From contig JALWTK010000129.1 of assembly GCA_027082875.1 (NCBI GenBank), positions 1-50,865 on the forward strand: a DNA stretch of 50,865 bases. The letters are read 5' to 3'. The notes beneath the pieces were generated by a model that was not told where the DNA came from, did no database searches, and saw only the letters and a list, made by a program, of their open reading frames with translations. The stretch's first letter is position 1; each line of letters opens with the position of its first letter. The position numbers were made by a program, and so were the translations under genes. This DNA comes from Sulfurimonas sp. GTDB taxonomy: Bacteria > Campylobacterota > Campylobacteria > Campylobacterales > Sulfurimonadaceae. Of the stretch, positions 1 to 8,272 are shown piece after piece.

Positions 1-51
1 TTTACTCTTTTAGAGAAAATGGGAATGCCTTTCACTAAAGGGAGTAACTAA
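1..51 (+). CDS. rplE: 50S ribosomal protein L5, C-terminal end (partial)
   Basis: Only the last 16 codons and the stop are inside the window. The frame ends in the sequence [14 protein letters not shown], the usual C-terminal tail of L5, which binds 5S rRNA. Its TAA shares one base with the ATG of rpsN (TAATG), so the two genes are translationally coupled. The identity rests on the tail sequence and on the standard spc operon order L5-S14-S8. Confidence 0.85.
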   Translation, partial: FTLLEKMGMPFTKGSN

Positions 52-236
52 TGGCTAAGAAGTCTATGATCGCAAAAGCGGCAAGAGAACCTAAATTCAA
101 AGTACGTGGATACACAAGATGTCAAATTTGTGGTCGTCCACACTCTGTACTACGTGATTTCGGTATCTGCCGTATCTGTTTTAGAAAAATGGCAAACGAG
201 GGATTAATCCCAGGTGTTAGAAAGTCAAGCTGGTAG
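51..236 (+). CDS. rpsN: 30S ribosomal protein S14, type Z (zinc-binding)
   Basis: This is a 61-residue S14 of the short zinc-binding type, a late-assembling protein of the 30S head. Four cysteines, C24, C27, C40 and C43, form two CxxC knuckles, and the tail ends in the typical GVRKSSW. The start overlaps the rplE stop by one base. A 73-base gap without an obvious strong hairpin follows before rpsH; the heptamer GATGTCC occurs twice in it. Confidence 0.97.
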   Translation: MAKKSMIAKAAREPKFKVRGYTRCQICGRPHSVLRDFGICRICFRKMANEGLIPGVRKSSW

Positions 237-309
237 GCATTCGCCTCCAACTTGAAACTCCTAACAATAGCAGATGTCCTTTCGGGGATGTCCACATTAA
301 GGAAAAATA

Positions 310-708
310 ATGGCAATTAATGATCTAGTATCAGATGCGTTAACTCGTGTTCGTAATGCAGGTATGAGAAGATTACCAGTTACTACTTTAGTACACTCAA
401 AGAGTATTGAAGCATTAGCAAATATCTTAGTAGAAAAAGGTTACCTAGAGTCTGCAAACGTTCTTGAAGATGGCGTTAAGAAGACAATCAAAGTTGTACT
501 TAAGTACAATGAAGATGGTAAAACAGTTATCAATGAAATGAAAAGAGTTTCTAAGCCTGGACGTCGTGTTTACAAAGGTAAAGAAGAGATCAAACGTTTC
601 AAAAATGGTTATGGTACTATTATTGTAAGTACATCACATGGCGTTCTTTCTAATGATAAAGCTTATGAGCTTGGCATTGGTGGTGAAGTTATGTGTACGG
701 TTTGGTAG
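310..708 (+). CDS. rpsH: 30S ribosomal protein S8
   Basis: The 132-residue product matches S8 over its full length and has the conserved C-terminal block [12 protein letters not shown] followed by [10 protein letters not shown]8 binds the central domain of 16S rRNA and represses the spc operon in E. coli. An AAGGA ribosome-binding site sits seven bases before the ATG. rplF follows after nine bases, so the genes are cotranscribed. Confidence 0.97.
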   Translation: MAINDLVSDALTRVRNAGMRRLPVTTLVHSKSIEALANILVEKGYLESANVLEDGVKKTIKVVLKYNEDGKTVINEMKRVSKPGRRVYKGKEEIKRFKNGYGTIIVSTSHGVLSNDKAYELGIGGEVMCTVW

Positions 709-717
709 GGAGATAAT

Positions 718-1254
718 ATGTCAAGAATTGGAAAATTACCAGTAGACTTTGGAGCTGACATTGCTGTTAGTACAAATGGAGATGTTATTACTTTTACTAA
801 AGGTAAAGTAAGTATGGATTTAGATACAAAAGGAAATGTAGATTTCGCTATTGATGGAACTACAATTACTTTTGCTACTAAGTCAGATGCTAAAGAGCAT
901 AGAGCTTTTTGGGGAACTTATAGAGCATTAGCTAACAATATTGTAGTCGGTTTAACAACTGGATATACAAAACAGTTAGAGATTAATGGTGTTGGTTATA
1001 GAGCTGCTGTTAAAGGCAAGGTACTTAACTTACAACTTGGTCACTCTCATGACATTAACTTTGATTTAGTTGATGGTCTTGAAGCTACTGTTGAGAAAAA
1101 TGTTATCACTCTTAAGAGTCATGACAAGCAACTTCTTGGTGCTGCAGCTGCAAAAATCAGAAGTTTCCGTCCACCAGAGCCTTACAAAGGTAAGGGTGTG
1201 AAATACATGGAAGAGCATATCGTGCGTAAAGCCGGTAAAACTGCTAAGAAGTAA
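718..1254 (+). CDS. rplF: 50S ribosomal protein L6
   Basis: The 178-residue protein has the duplicated L6 fold. The signature block FRPPEPYKGKGVKY lies near residues 150-163 and the tail is rich in Lys. L6 sits near the factor-binding site of the 50S subunit. A good ribosome-binding site (AGGGAG) precedes the ATG, and the gene sits in the standard S8-L6-L18 order. Confidence 0.97.
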   Translation: MSRIGKLPVDFGADIAVSTNGDVITFTKGKVSMDLDTKGNVDFAIDGTTITFATKSDAKEHRAFWGTYRALANNIVVGLTTGYTKQLEINGVGYRAAVKGKVLNLQLGHSHDINFDLVDGLEATVEKNVITLKSHDKQLLGAAAAKIRSFRPPEPYKGKGVKYMEEHIVRKAGKTAKK

Positions 1255-1270
1255 GGGAAGGTATTAAAAT

Positions 1271-1627
1271 ATGAATGCAAAAGTATTAAAAAGCAAAGTA
1301 GCAAACCGTCTTAGACGTAAGTTACGTATTCGTGCAAAAATATCTGGTAGTGCTACACTTCCTCGTGTTTCTGTATTTAAATCAAATCGTTACCTAAGTG
1401 TACAAGCTATTGACGATGTAGCTGGAGCAACACTATGTGCTGCTAACTCTAAAACACTAGGAAAATCTGCAAACAAAGATGGTGCTACAGCACTTGGTGA
1501 GGCATTCGCTGCTACACTTAAAGCTGCTAATATCAACGAGATTGTATTTGACCGTAATGGTTACCAATACCACGGCGTTATCGCTGCATTTGGTGACGCA
1601 CTTCGCGCTAACGAAATTAAGTTCTAA
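1271..1627 (+). CDS. rplR: 50S ribosomal protein L18
   Basis: The 118-residue product is a full-length L18, which with L5 anchors 5S rRNA. The basic N-terminus ([14 protein letters not shown]) and the C-terminal [20 protein letters not shown] motif are typical. It lies 16 bases after rplF, and the rpsE ribosome-binding site overlaps the end of its stop region. Confidence 0.97.
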   Translation: MNAKVLKSKVANRLRRKLRIRAKISGSATLPRVSVFKSNRYLSVQAIDDVAGATLCAANSKTLGKSANKDGATALGEAFAATLKAANINEIVFDRNGYQYHGVIAAFGDALRANEIKF

Positions 1628-1636
1628 GGAGACATG

Positions 1637-2077
1637 ATGGAAATTAACAGAGATGATTTTGAAGAGTCAATTGTAAATATTGGTCGTGTAACTAAAGTTG
1701 TTAAAGGTGGTAGACGTTTTCGTTTTACTGCTCTTATCGTAGTTGGTGACAAGAATGGTACTATTGGTTATGGTATGGGAAAAGCGAAAGAAGTTCCTGA
1801 TGCTATCCGTAAAGCTGTTGATAATGCATTTAAAAATCTTACAACTGTAAGTATTAAAGGTACAACAATAGCACATGATATTGAGCATAAGTATAACGCT
1901 AGCCGCGTTCTTCTTAAGCCAGCATCTGAAGGTACAGGTGTTATCGCTGGTGGAGCTGCTCGTCCAGTTCTAGAGCTTGCAGGAATACAAGATATTCTTA
2001 CAAAATCAATCGGTTCTAACAACCCTAACACACTAGTGCGCGCAACTGTTGAAGCACTTGGTAGACTTAAAGGATAA
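1637..2077 (+). CDS. rpsE: 30S ribosomal protein S5
   Basis: S5 acts in decoding fidelity and mRNA unwinding at the 30S entry channel. The protein has the N-terminal double-stranded-RNA-binding-like domain ([18 protein letters not shown]) and the C-terminal domain with [20 protein letters not shown]. Two ATG codons lie at 1634 and 1637. I chose 1637 because AAGGAG at 1626-1631 is then five bases away, against two for the other. The product has 146 residues. No rpmD (L30) lies between rpsE and rplO, as expected for this phylum. Confidence 0.95.
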   Translation: MEINRDDFEESIVNIGRVTKVVKGGRRFRFTALIVVGDKNGTIGYGMGKAKEVPDAIRKAVDNAFKNLTTVSIKGTTIAHDIEHKYNASRVLLKPASEGTGVIAGGAARPVLELAGIQDILTKSIGSNNPNTLVRATVEALGRLKG

Positions 2078-2080
2078 TTG

Positions 2081-2479
2081 ATGGGTATTGAAAATTTAAC
2101 ACCTTCTGAAGGTTCTACTTCTAACCGTAAACGTGTTGGACGTGGACAAGCTTCTGGGACTGGTAAGACTGCAGCACGTGGTCAAAAAGGTCAGAAATCT
2201 CGTTCAGGTTACAAGAGAAAACGTAACTTTGAGGGTGGTCAACAGCCACTTGCAAAGCGTATGCCAAAGATAGGATTTACTTCTCATCTTGTAAAGCCAT
2301 ACGTAATTAACGTTACAAAAATTAAAGCAGTAGCAGAACTCTCAGAGATCACTATAGAAGCAATTCGTGGTGTTCACAAGATGGGTGCTGCAGTTGCAAA
2401 AGTTAAGTTAGTTGGAGCTGGTGCAAAAGATCTTGCTTCAAAAATTAAAGACGAAAACGTTACTACTACAGGTAACTAG
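2081..2479 (+). CDS. rplO: 50S ribosomal protein L15
   Basis: The product is a 132-residue L15, a late assembly protein of the 50S subunit. The glycine- and basic-rich N-terminus ([22 protein letters not shown]) and the GFEGGQ-like stretch [15 protein letters not shown] are typical. A TTG at 2078 could extend the frame by one codon, but the ATG at 2081 is correctly spaced from AAGGA at 2070-2074. secY begins five bases after the stop. Confidence 0.96.
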   Translation: MGIENLTPSEGSTSNRKRVGRGQASGTGKTAARGQKGQKSRSGYKRKRNFEGGQQPLAKRMPKIGFTSHLVKPYVINVTKIKAVAELSEITIEAIRGVHKMGAAVAKVKLVGAGAKDLASKIKDENVTTTGN

Positions 2480-2484
2480 TAATT

Positions 2485-3747
2485 ATGAATAAAAATCTAG
2501 TTAATAAGATACTTATTACTATCGGGTTTTTATTTGTCTATCGCCTGCTGGCTTATGTGCCAGTTCCAGGCGTAGATACAGCAGTTATTGCCTCTTTCTT
2601 CGACTCACACCAATCAGATGCTCTTGGACTTATGAATATGTTCAGCGGAAACGCAGTACAGAGACTCTCAATTATTTCACTTGGTATTATGCCTTATATC
2701 ACTGCCTCAATCATCATGGAGCTTTTAGCTGCAACATTTCCTACTTTAGGACAGATGAAAAAAGAGCGTGACGGTATGGTTAAGTATATGCAAATTATTC
2801 GTTATGCGACTATTGTTATTACTATAATTCAAGCGATTGGTGTTAGTGTAGGGCTTCAGAGTCTTACTGGTCCTAGTGGTAATAGTGCTATATTAGCTGA
2901 TCACAACACATTTATCATCCTTTCTGCTATCTCAATGTTAGCTGGAACTATGCTTCTTATGTGGATAGGTGAGCAGATAACTCAGAGCGGTATCGGTAAC
3001 GGTATATCTCTTATTATCTTCGCAGGTATCGTATCAGCAATACCAAATGCCATTGGTAAAACAGTAACAATGGTAAATACAGGTGCTATGAGTTTTATCA
3101 CAGTTATCGGTATTCTTGCACTTGTTTTAAGTACTGTAGCTATTATTATATATGTTGAACTTGGTGAACGTCGTGTTCAAATTACATATGCTAAAAAGAC
3201 TATGATGCAGAACCAAAATAAGCGCATTATGAACTATATACCTATTAAAGTGAACCTTGCTGGTGTTATTCCAGTAATTTTTGCAAGTGCTATTTTAATG
3301 TTTCCTATGACAGTGTTATCTTCTAGTACCAACCCTACTATTATGGCTATTGCTGATGTATTGAATCCTAGTAGCTACTTTTTCAACTTTTTAACTTTTA
3401 CATTTGTAATTTTCTTTGCGTTCTTTTATGCAAGTATTACTTTTAATGCAAAAGATATTGCTGATAACCTGAAACGCCAAGGTGGATTTATTCCAGGTAT
3501 TCGTACTGGAGAGGCAACAAAGAACTTTTTAAATGATACTGCTAGTAAACTTACTGTTACTGGTGCTCTTTATCTTGGTCTTATTGCTACTCTTCCATTT
3601 ATGATTATTAAGGGAATGGGTGTTCCATTCTTCTTTGGTGGTACTGCAGTTTTAATCGTTGTTCAAGTTGCACTTGATACGATGAGAAAAATTGAAGCAC
3701 AAGTGTATATGAGCAAATATGAAACTCTAAGTGCAGTCGGTCTCTAA
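2485..3747 (+). CDS. secY: Protein translocase subunit SecY
   Basis: SecY is the channel of the Sec translocon in the inner membrane and works with SecE (encoded here at 38368) and SecG. The 420-residue protein has the expected ten hydrophobic segments. Conserved blocks include LGIMPYITASIIMELL after the plug helix, QSGIGNGISLIIFAGI, and the cytoplasmic loop GERRVQITYAKK used for SecA and ribosome contact. The gene follows rplO by five bases and precedes map by two. Confidence 0.97.
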   Translation: MNKNLVNKILITIGFLFVYRLLAYVPVPGVDTAVIASFFDSHQSDALGLMNMFSGNAVQRLSIISLGIMPYITASIIMELLAATFPTLGQMKKERDGMVKYMQIIRYATIVITIIQAIGVSVGLQSLTGPSGNSAILADHNTFIILSAISMLAGTMLLMWIGEQITQSGIGNGISLIIFAGIVSAIPNAIGKTVTMVNTGAMSFITVIGILALVLSTVAIIIYVELGERRVQITYAKKTMMQNQNKRIMNYIPIKVNLAGVIPVIFASAILMFPMTVLSSSTNPTIMAIADVLNPSSYFFNFLTFTFVIFFAFFYASITFNAKDIADNLKRQGGFIPGIRTGEATKNFLNDTASKLTVTGALYLGLIATLPFMIIKGMGVPFFFGGTAVLIVVQVALDTMRKIEAQVYMSKYETLSAVGL

Positions 3748-3749
3748 CG

Positions 3750-4505
3750 ATGGCTATTTCACTTAGAAAACCTCAAGAAATTGAAAAGCTTCGTGCTGCC
3801 AACAAGATTGTTGGTGGTGCCCTCGAACTTCTTCGAACAAACACAAAAGCTGGAATGACTCTTAAAGAACTTGATGCAATGGCTGAAGATTACATCCGTA
3901 GTCATGGTGCGATACCATCTTTTAAAGGTCTTTATGGTTTTCCTAATGCAGTGTGTACCTCTCTTAACAACGTTATTATTCATGGTATTCCAACTGACTA
4001 TGCACTCCAAGAGGGTGATGTAATTGGTTTTGATATTGGAACTGAACTTGATGGTTGGTTCGGTGATGCTGCAATCACTATGGGTGTTGGAAGTATTAGT
4101 GAGGAAGATGAAGCACTTATTGCCTGTGCAAAAGAGACTCTGTACACAGCAATTAGCGAGATAAAAGAGGGCATGAGATTTAAAGAGTTATCTTTAATTC
4201 TTCAGACATCTATTAAAGATGCTGGATATATTCCTTTGAGAGACTTTTGTGGTCATGGAATAGGTAGAAAACCTCATGAAGAACCTCAAATTCCTAACTA
4301 TCTTGATGGAAAAGCGAAAGCTGGACCGAAGATAAAAAATGGAATGGTTTTTTGTTTGGAACCTATGATTTGTCAAAAAGAATCAAAACCAATTATTTTA
4401 GAAAATGGTTGGGATGTTGTTAGTACCGATGATTTACGCGGTTCACACTATGAGCATACTGTTGCAGTTATAAACGGTAAAGCTGAAATATTATCTCTTG
4501 CTTAA
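3750..4505 (+). CDS. map: Methionine aminopeptidase, type I
   Basis: This enzyme removes the initiator methionine from nascent proteins. The 251-residue sequence has all the metal ligands of the family: D95 and D106, H169 in CGHGIG, E204 in CLEPM and E235 in YEHTVAV, with H79 as the extra active-site histidine. The numbering agrees closely with the E. coli enzyme. It lies two bases after secY in the usual secY-map-infA order. Confidence 0.97.
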   Translation: MAISLRKPQEIEKLRAANKIVGGALELLRTNTKAGMTLKELDAMAEDYIRSHGAIPSFKGLYGFPNAVCTSLNNVIIHGIPTDYALQEGDVIGFDIGTELDGWFGDAAITMGVGSISEEDEALIACAKETLYTAISEIKEGMRFKELSLILQTSIKDAGYIPLRDFCGHGIGRKPHEEPQIPNYLDGKAKAGPKIKNGMVFCLEPMICQKESKPIILENGWDVVSTDDLRGSHYEHTVAVINGKAEILSLA

Positions 4506-4526
4506 GAGAAACTAAAAGGACTTAAA

Positions 4527-4745
4527 ATGGCTAAAGCTGATGTTATTGAAGTTGACGGCAAGATTATTGAAGCATTACCCAATGCAACTTTCCGTGTTGA
4601 ATTAGAGAATGGGCATATTATTTTATGCCATATTGCTGGAAAAATGAGAATGCATTACATTAAAATTCTTCCAGGTGATCGTGTTAAATTAGAGTTAACT
4701 CCATACTCACTAGATAAAGGTCGTATTACTTATAGATATAAGTAA
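4527..4745 (+). CDS. infA: Translation initiation factor IF-1
   Basis: The 72-residue product is IF-1, an OB-fold protein that occupies the 30S A site during initiation. The motifs [28 protein letters not shown] and the closing GRITYRYK are diagnostic. AAAGGACT precedes the ATG. In many bacteria rpmJ and rpsM follow directly, but here a terminator and a 5.2 kb block of other genes intervene. Confidence 0.98.
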   Translation: MAKADVIEVDGKIIEALPNATFRVELENGHIILCHIAGKMRMHYIKILPGDRVKLELTPYSLDKGRITYRYK

Positions 4746-4754
4746 GCGACTACA

Positions 4755-4799
4755 TATAGGGATGTAAGTCCCTATACTACTTTTTAGTATCTAAAAAGT
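4755..4799. terminator. Bidirectional rho-independent terminator after infA
   Basis: An 8-bp perfect stem, TATAGGGA at 4755-4762 with TCCCTATA at 4769-4776, is followed by TTTTT at 4781-4785 on the plus strand. A second dyad overlaps it: ACTTTTTAG at 4779-4787 with CTAAAAAGT at 4791-4799. It overlaps the stop of the converging chorismate mutase-like gene. The arrangement should end the spc transcript and stop convergent transcription. Confidence 0.85.
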
Positions 4800-5084
4800 G
4801 TCTGCATTTCTAAACTCTGCTATTTCTGTTTCCACCATCTCATTTATCATTGTTGTGAAGAGTTCACTGATCATATTTGGACTTACACCTAGTTCTATAG
4901 CTTGATGGCGAACACGAGCCTTAATGAAGTTTATTCTATCTTCTGCTTTGACTTCTTCTACACTATTTTTAAATGCAGCTGCCTGGCGAATTAGATGACT
5001 ACGCTCTGAAATAAGTTCTACTAGCTTACTATCGAGCGTATCTATCTCAGTTCTTACTTCTTCTAATGAATTACATTTTTTCAT
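4791..5084 (-). CDS. Chorismate mutase-like protein (AroQ fold)
   Basis: The 97-residue all-helical protein has the AroQ chorismate mutase layout. Residues R11, R28, K39 and R50 match the substrate-binding R11, R28, K39 and R51 of the E. coli domain. Chorismate mutases convert chorismate to prephenate in Phe/Tyr synthesis. The N-terminal wording (SLEEVRTEIDTLDSKLVELI) and the KAEDR segment also resemble PchB-type isochorismate-pyruvate lyases, so the substrate is uncertain. It stands alone on the minus strand; a weak TACAAT -10-like box lies near 5114-5119. Nothing else is evident in the 153 bp upstream apart from a short dyad (GCTTCTA/TAGAAGC, 5196-5218). Confidence 0.75.
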   Translation of the reverse strand: MKKCNSLEEVRTEIDTLDSKLVELISERSHLIRQAAAFKNSVEEVKAEDRINFIKARVRHQAIELGVSPNMISELFTTMINEMVETEIAEFRNADTF

Positions 5085-5237
5085 AATAATTTATCCTTTT
5101 AGTCTTGTTAACACTATTGTAACTATTTATTTGTATAATTTTATTACGATTCTCCTTGTATATCCTTATTCTGATTCAATAAGTTTTATACTCTTGCTTC
5201 TAGGTTACTCTTAGAAGCTTTTATCCCTTTATTATTA

Positions 5238-5447
5238 CTATTTATTAGGCTTTAAGATTTTCTTTGTAGCTTTAGGAAGATGTGCAAAAGGAACATTTAA
5301 AATTCCTTTTTTTTCTTTGTCATCTAGGAGTATTACATCCAGTGTCATTTTTGCTTGGTAAAAACGCAAAGCTTTATACTTTTCACCAAGCATCTCAAAC
5401 TCAATGTTTCTACTTCGTAAATCTTCGTTTATTTTTTTCTTTATCAT
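5238..5447 (-). CDS. Small basic protein of unknown function
   Basis: I do not recognise this 69-residue protein. It is lysine-rich, has no signal peptide or membrane segment, and ends in the motif NVPFAHLPKATKKILKPNK. It starts three bases after the end of the CvfB-like gene on the same strand, so the two are probably cotranscribed and it may act with that RNA-binding protein. The basic composition would suit nucleic-acid contact, but that is inference. Confidence 0.6.
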   Translation of the reverse strand: MIKKKINEDLRSRNIEFEMLGEKYKALRFYQAKMTLDVILLDDKEKKGILNVPFAHLPKATKKILKPNK

Positions 5448-5450
5448 TAC

Positions 5451-6308
5451 TTAACCTTTGAGATAGATACCAGTATCTTTTATTTCAATCTTGCCAGCAT
5501 CTCCAAGTGAAGTGAGTGTACGTTTGAACTCTTTTTTACTAAGACCAAAAACATCTCGTATAAGCTCTGCATCACTCTTGTAGTTGTAAGGCATAATACC
5601 TTTAGCCTCTTTAAGAAGTGCAAGAACCTTCTCATCACTACCGCCACTTTTTTTACTGCCTGGTTTTCTTAGAGTAAGGTCTATATTACCGTCTTTACGT
5701 ACACTTTTAACATAAGCAGTTCTCTTCTCACCTATCTTTATAGTCTCAAAGATTTCATTGTGGTAGATAAGACCTTCGTACTTGTCGTTTACTATACACT
5801 TAAAGCCAAGTGGTGTTCTTTGGATGATGAGTATCTCAACAACCTTATTTGCTGCTAAGCCTACTACTTTTTTCTCTAAGAAGTCACCGATCTTTTCTGT
5901 TCCTACAAGTCTATGTGTACGCTCATCGTAGATGACTTTGAGAAATCTCTTCTCGCCTATTTTAAAAGGTGTCTTTTGAAACATGTTTGGTACAAGAAGA
6001 TCTTTAGAAAGGTTCCAGTCCATAAAAGCACCAAAAGGGGCAGTGTCAACCACTGTAAAGAGTGCCATCTCATCGAGCATAGCTGTAGGTTTGGAGGTAG
6101 TAGCTACAAGTCTATCTTCTGAGTCGGTGTAGAGAAAGACATCAATAAGCATGCCCTCTTTCATATCTTGCGTAAGGTATGGGCCAGGGAGTAGTACATC
6201 ATTTCCATCTTGTGCCATCAGGTAGGCACCTGGAGTTGTGAGTCTATCTATTTTGAGTGTGTTGATTTCGCCGAGTTCTAAAAAGTAACTCTGTGTTTTT
6301 TCTGTCAT
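5451..6308 (-). CDS. S1-domain RNA-binding protein, CvfB/YitL-like
   Basis: The 285-residue protein resembles the CvfB/YitL family, which has several S1-type OB folds followed by a C-terminal winged helix. The N-terminal region (LGEINTLKIDRLTTPGAYL) is one such fold, and APFGAFMDWNLSKDLLVP and TPLGFKCIVNDKYEGLIYHNEIFE carry S1-like signatures. The end (KSDAELIRDVFGLSKKEFKRTLTSLGDAGKI) fits the winged helix. CvfB affects virulence gene expression in Staphylococcus; the role here is unknown. A TGGTATAATTCC promoter lies upstream at 6341-6346. Confidence 0.8.
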   Translation of the reverse strand: MTEKTQSYFLELGEINTLKIDRLTTPGAYLMAQDGNDVLLPGPYLTQDMKEGMLIDVFLYTDSEDRLVATTSKPTAMLDEMALFTVVDTAPFGAFMDWNLSKDLLVPNMFQKTPFKIGEKRFLKVIYDERTHRLVGTEKIGDFLEKKVVGLAANKVVEILIIQRTPLGFKCIVNDKYEGLIYHNEIFETIKIGEKRTAYVKSVRKDGNIDLTLRKPGSKKSGGSDEKVLALLKEAKGIMPYNYKSDAELIRDVFGLSKKEFKRTLTSLGDAGKIEIKDTGIYLKG

Positions 6309-6340
6309 TTGGTTTTTCCGTCTGTTTGAATTTAATCGGA

Positions 6341-6346
6341 ATTATA
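6341..6346 (-). promoter_or_regulatory. -10 box for the CvfB-like gene
   Basis: Read on the minus strand the site is TATAAT within GGTATAATTCC, about 33 bases before the ATG at 6308. It resembles the sigma-70 -10 elements at rpmJ (10031) and tuf (36726), which share the surrounding TATAATTCC. It lies between the two minus-strand genes. Confidence 0.6.
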
Positions 6347-6354
6347 CCATTATT

Positions 6355-6759
6355 TTAGAGTTCTAAAATATCTCTAGTGATAGGAATAAGCTCCATCTTG
6401 ATAGTTTTGATAAATCTATCTAAAGCTGTAGAGTTATGTGTTTCTAAATCATCATACTCTATCTGGATAACTATAGTCTCATCTGAAAACTCTTTTGTAA
6501 ATTTACCAGCACTACTACTAAGGGCAACGACTAAGTCATACTCTCTATCCTGCACGGCATTGAGCTCTTTTGATTTGTACTCATCAGACCATGATCCGTC
6601 TTTAACAAGAGCTGATTTTACATTTTTATCTATAGGTTTGCTTTTTTTCACAGCAGCACTCTCTACTGTGACATTTTTTACATAGTGGTTGAGAACTGCT
6701 TGTGCAATGATAGAGATTTTTGAGTTGTCATCGCATAGCATGAGTATATTTTTGCTCAT
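6355..6759 (-). CDS. Low-molecular-weight phosphatase / ArsC-like protein with degenerate active site
   Basis: The 134-residue protein begins like thioredoxin-coupled arsenate reductases and low-molecular-weight tyrosine phosphatases: a beta strand (NILMLC), then the P-loop at C9. In active members the loop is CX5R. Here it reads C9-DDNSK-I15, so the catalytic Cys, Asn and Ser are present but the phosphate-binding Arg is Ile. The remainder (EYDLVVALSSSAGKF) fits the Rossmann-like fold. It may be a non-catalytic or altered-specificity relative. It precedes the CvfB-like gene on the same strand. Confidence 0.65.
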   Translation of the reverse strand: MSKNILMLCDDNSKISIIAQAVLNHYVKNVTVESAAVKKSKPIDKNVKSALVKDGSWSDEYKSKELNAVQDREYDLVVALSSSAGKFTKEFSDETIVIQIEYDDLETHNSTALDRFIKTIKMELIPITRDILEL

Positions 6760-6871
6760 TTATAGCCTTTAGGTACTTTATATGTAATTGTAGCAAATTA
6801 TTTCAAGAAAGAGGTGAAATGAGGAATAGTACTTGCTAACTCTTAATTAGAAAATATATTACGAGAAGATA

Positions 6872-7096
6872 ATGATACTATTTAAAAGTTCCAATGCAAA
6901 AATGTACTACTATAAGGTAAATATATATAAAACTCTTTTTGGAGATTTTTTAATTCAAAAAGAGTATGGTGCAGCACAAAACCTTAAACCAACTAATGTC
7001 ATCAAAGAGTATGCAGATTCAAAAAAAGAGGCTATGTTTAAGCTTATCGACATTGTTGTTGACAAAAAAGATTTAGGATACTTAAAAGCTTCCTAA
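6872..7096 (+). CDS. WGR-domain-like small protein
   Basis: The 74-residue protein has a pattern like the WGR domain: an N-terminal strand pair (YYKVNIYKTLFGDFLIQKEYG), a helix with SKKEAMFKLIDIVVDKK, and the closing K-x2-GY. WGR domains occur in PARPs, some DNA ligases and bacterial regulators, where they contact nucleic acid. The entire protein is one such domain. It converges on the NnrS-like gene and overlaps its stop by four bases. The family call is by pattern only. Confidence 0.55.
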   Translation: MILFKSSNAKMYYYKVNIYKTLFGDFLIQKEYGAAQNLKPTNVIKEYADSKKEAMFKLIDIVVDKKDLGYLKAS

Positions 7097-8265
7097 ATCT
7101 TAGCTCCACTATATAAAACCCTTCCATAACGCAAGCCCCAAACTACAAACAGTATCAACCAGAGTGTAAACGAGATATCAAATAAGAAGTTTAAACCCCA
7201 TCCGAACGCTATATTAAAACTAAAAAGAGCCCGACCTAGTACAACTACTTGAATAAAAATAAAGATAGCAGTTGCAAACTTGTCTCCATGCGGGGGTTGC
7301 CCTGAGTGACCAAGTGTCACACGAGTGCCAAAACCTATAAGCAGAGTTGTTAAAAAACCTATGGCGAGAAGGTGTATGTTTAAAAAGTAAAAAGAGATAT
7401 CAAAAAATATCTCACCAAGAAGGCTAAGTGCTGAAAGTAAAAATGCAGTCGGTAACCAAAATAGAGCAAGATGCAGAACCCAAAGAATAGCAGGAGACTC
7501 AAACGGTCTTAGTTCCCAGCGTTTAAACTCTAAAGTCATATAGATAGAAAGAAGTAGGTCGATAAGAATTTCTGCTGTTTTGATCTCAAGTGAAGAAAAG
7601 AGTGCCTTGGCTACAAAAAGAACAAACACAATTTTGATGAAGTTTTCATTTTTTACAGCAAAAGAGTGTGAGAAAAAAGGAATCATCCTTTGTCCAACAC
7701 TAAATGCTAAGAAGATAAGATAGAGATAAAAGGAGATATTTATAGCAGAGCTTAAAGCTGCTGGAACATAGAGTGAAAGAATAAAAGATATATTGCCTAT
7801 AAGACCAAAGTAATTAGTATTGAGTATCCAAAAGGAGTCTTTTTTATCAGTGGCTTTACCAGTGTTATATATGCTATGAAGTTTCATAACTATAATCAGC
7901 TCTGCTATAAATGTAGTAAACATTCCAAGTGCAGTGAGCTCGGTAGAGATAAAACTACCAGCTACAAAGAGTGCAGAGCCAAGAAGAGAAATCAAAAAAG
8001 TATTCACATAGTACTTTTTACTTATAAGTTCACTCTGGTTAAATTTTGGAAAAGTAGTAAATAAAAAACCTGTAAAAACATTCGTAAAAACTAAAAATGT
8101 AAGCGAGTAGACATGAAATATTTTGGCATCAACTGCAAGAGATAAAATTCCTTTATAGCTAAGAGCGAAGAGAAGCATCATAACAATGGCGTTGAGAACA
8201 CCAAGTAAGAAAAATGGCTGATGCGGTTGTGATAAAAAATAGTTGGGTTTTATTTGTGTGTTCAT
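7093..8265 (-). CDS. NnrS-family membrane protein
   Basis: The 390-residue protein is almost entirely hydrophobic, with about twelve predicted membrane helices. The family signature GFGTRVTLGHSGQPP sits in the second half and the N-terminal block QPHQPFFLLGVLNA is also typical. NnrS proteins are haem- and copper-containing inner-membrane proteins linked to nitric oxide tolerance in denitrifiers. No nitrate or NO reductase gene is nearby. It starts just downstream of the radical SAM gene on the same strand (gap of seven bases), so they may form an operon. Confidence 0.85.
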   Translation of the reverse strand: MNTQIKPNYFLSQPHQPFFLLGVLNAIVMMLLFALSYKGILSLAVDAKIFHVYSLTFLVFTNVFTGFLFTTFPKFNQSELISKKYYVNTFLISLLGSALFVAGSFISTELTALGMFTTFIAELIIVMKLHSIYNTGKATDKKDSFWILNTNYFGLIGNISFILSLYVPAALSSAINISFYLYLIFLAFSVGQRMIPFFSHSFAVKNENFIKIVFVLFVAKALFSSLEIKTAEILIDLLLSIYMTLEFKRWELRPFESPAILWVLHLALFWLPTAFLLSALSLLGEIFFDISFYFLNIHLLAIGFLTTLLIGFGTRVTLGHSGQPPHGDKFATAIFIFIQVVVLGRALFSFNIAFGWGLNFLFDISFTLWLILFVVWGLRYGRVLYSGAKI

Positions 8266-8272
8266 AATGTTC

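Noticed and set aside
237..309. Regulatory hairpin in the rpsN-rpsH gap
   Set aside because: Only a weak TCC-TTTC-GGGA fold and a direct repeat of GATGTCC could be drawn; neither is convincing as an S8 site.
2041..2485. Missing rpmD (L30) as a deletion
   Set aside because: Absence of rpmD between rpsE and rplO is normal for Campylobacterota; no remnant is visible.
5191..5220. Terminator for the small basic gene (GCTTCTA/TAGAAGC)
   Set aside because: The T-run follows the stem on the plus strand, the wrong orientation for the minus-strand gene, so I list it only as a dyad in the chorismate mutase entry.
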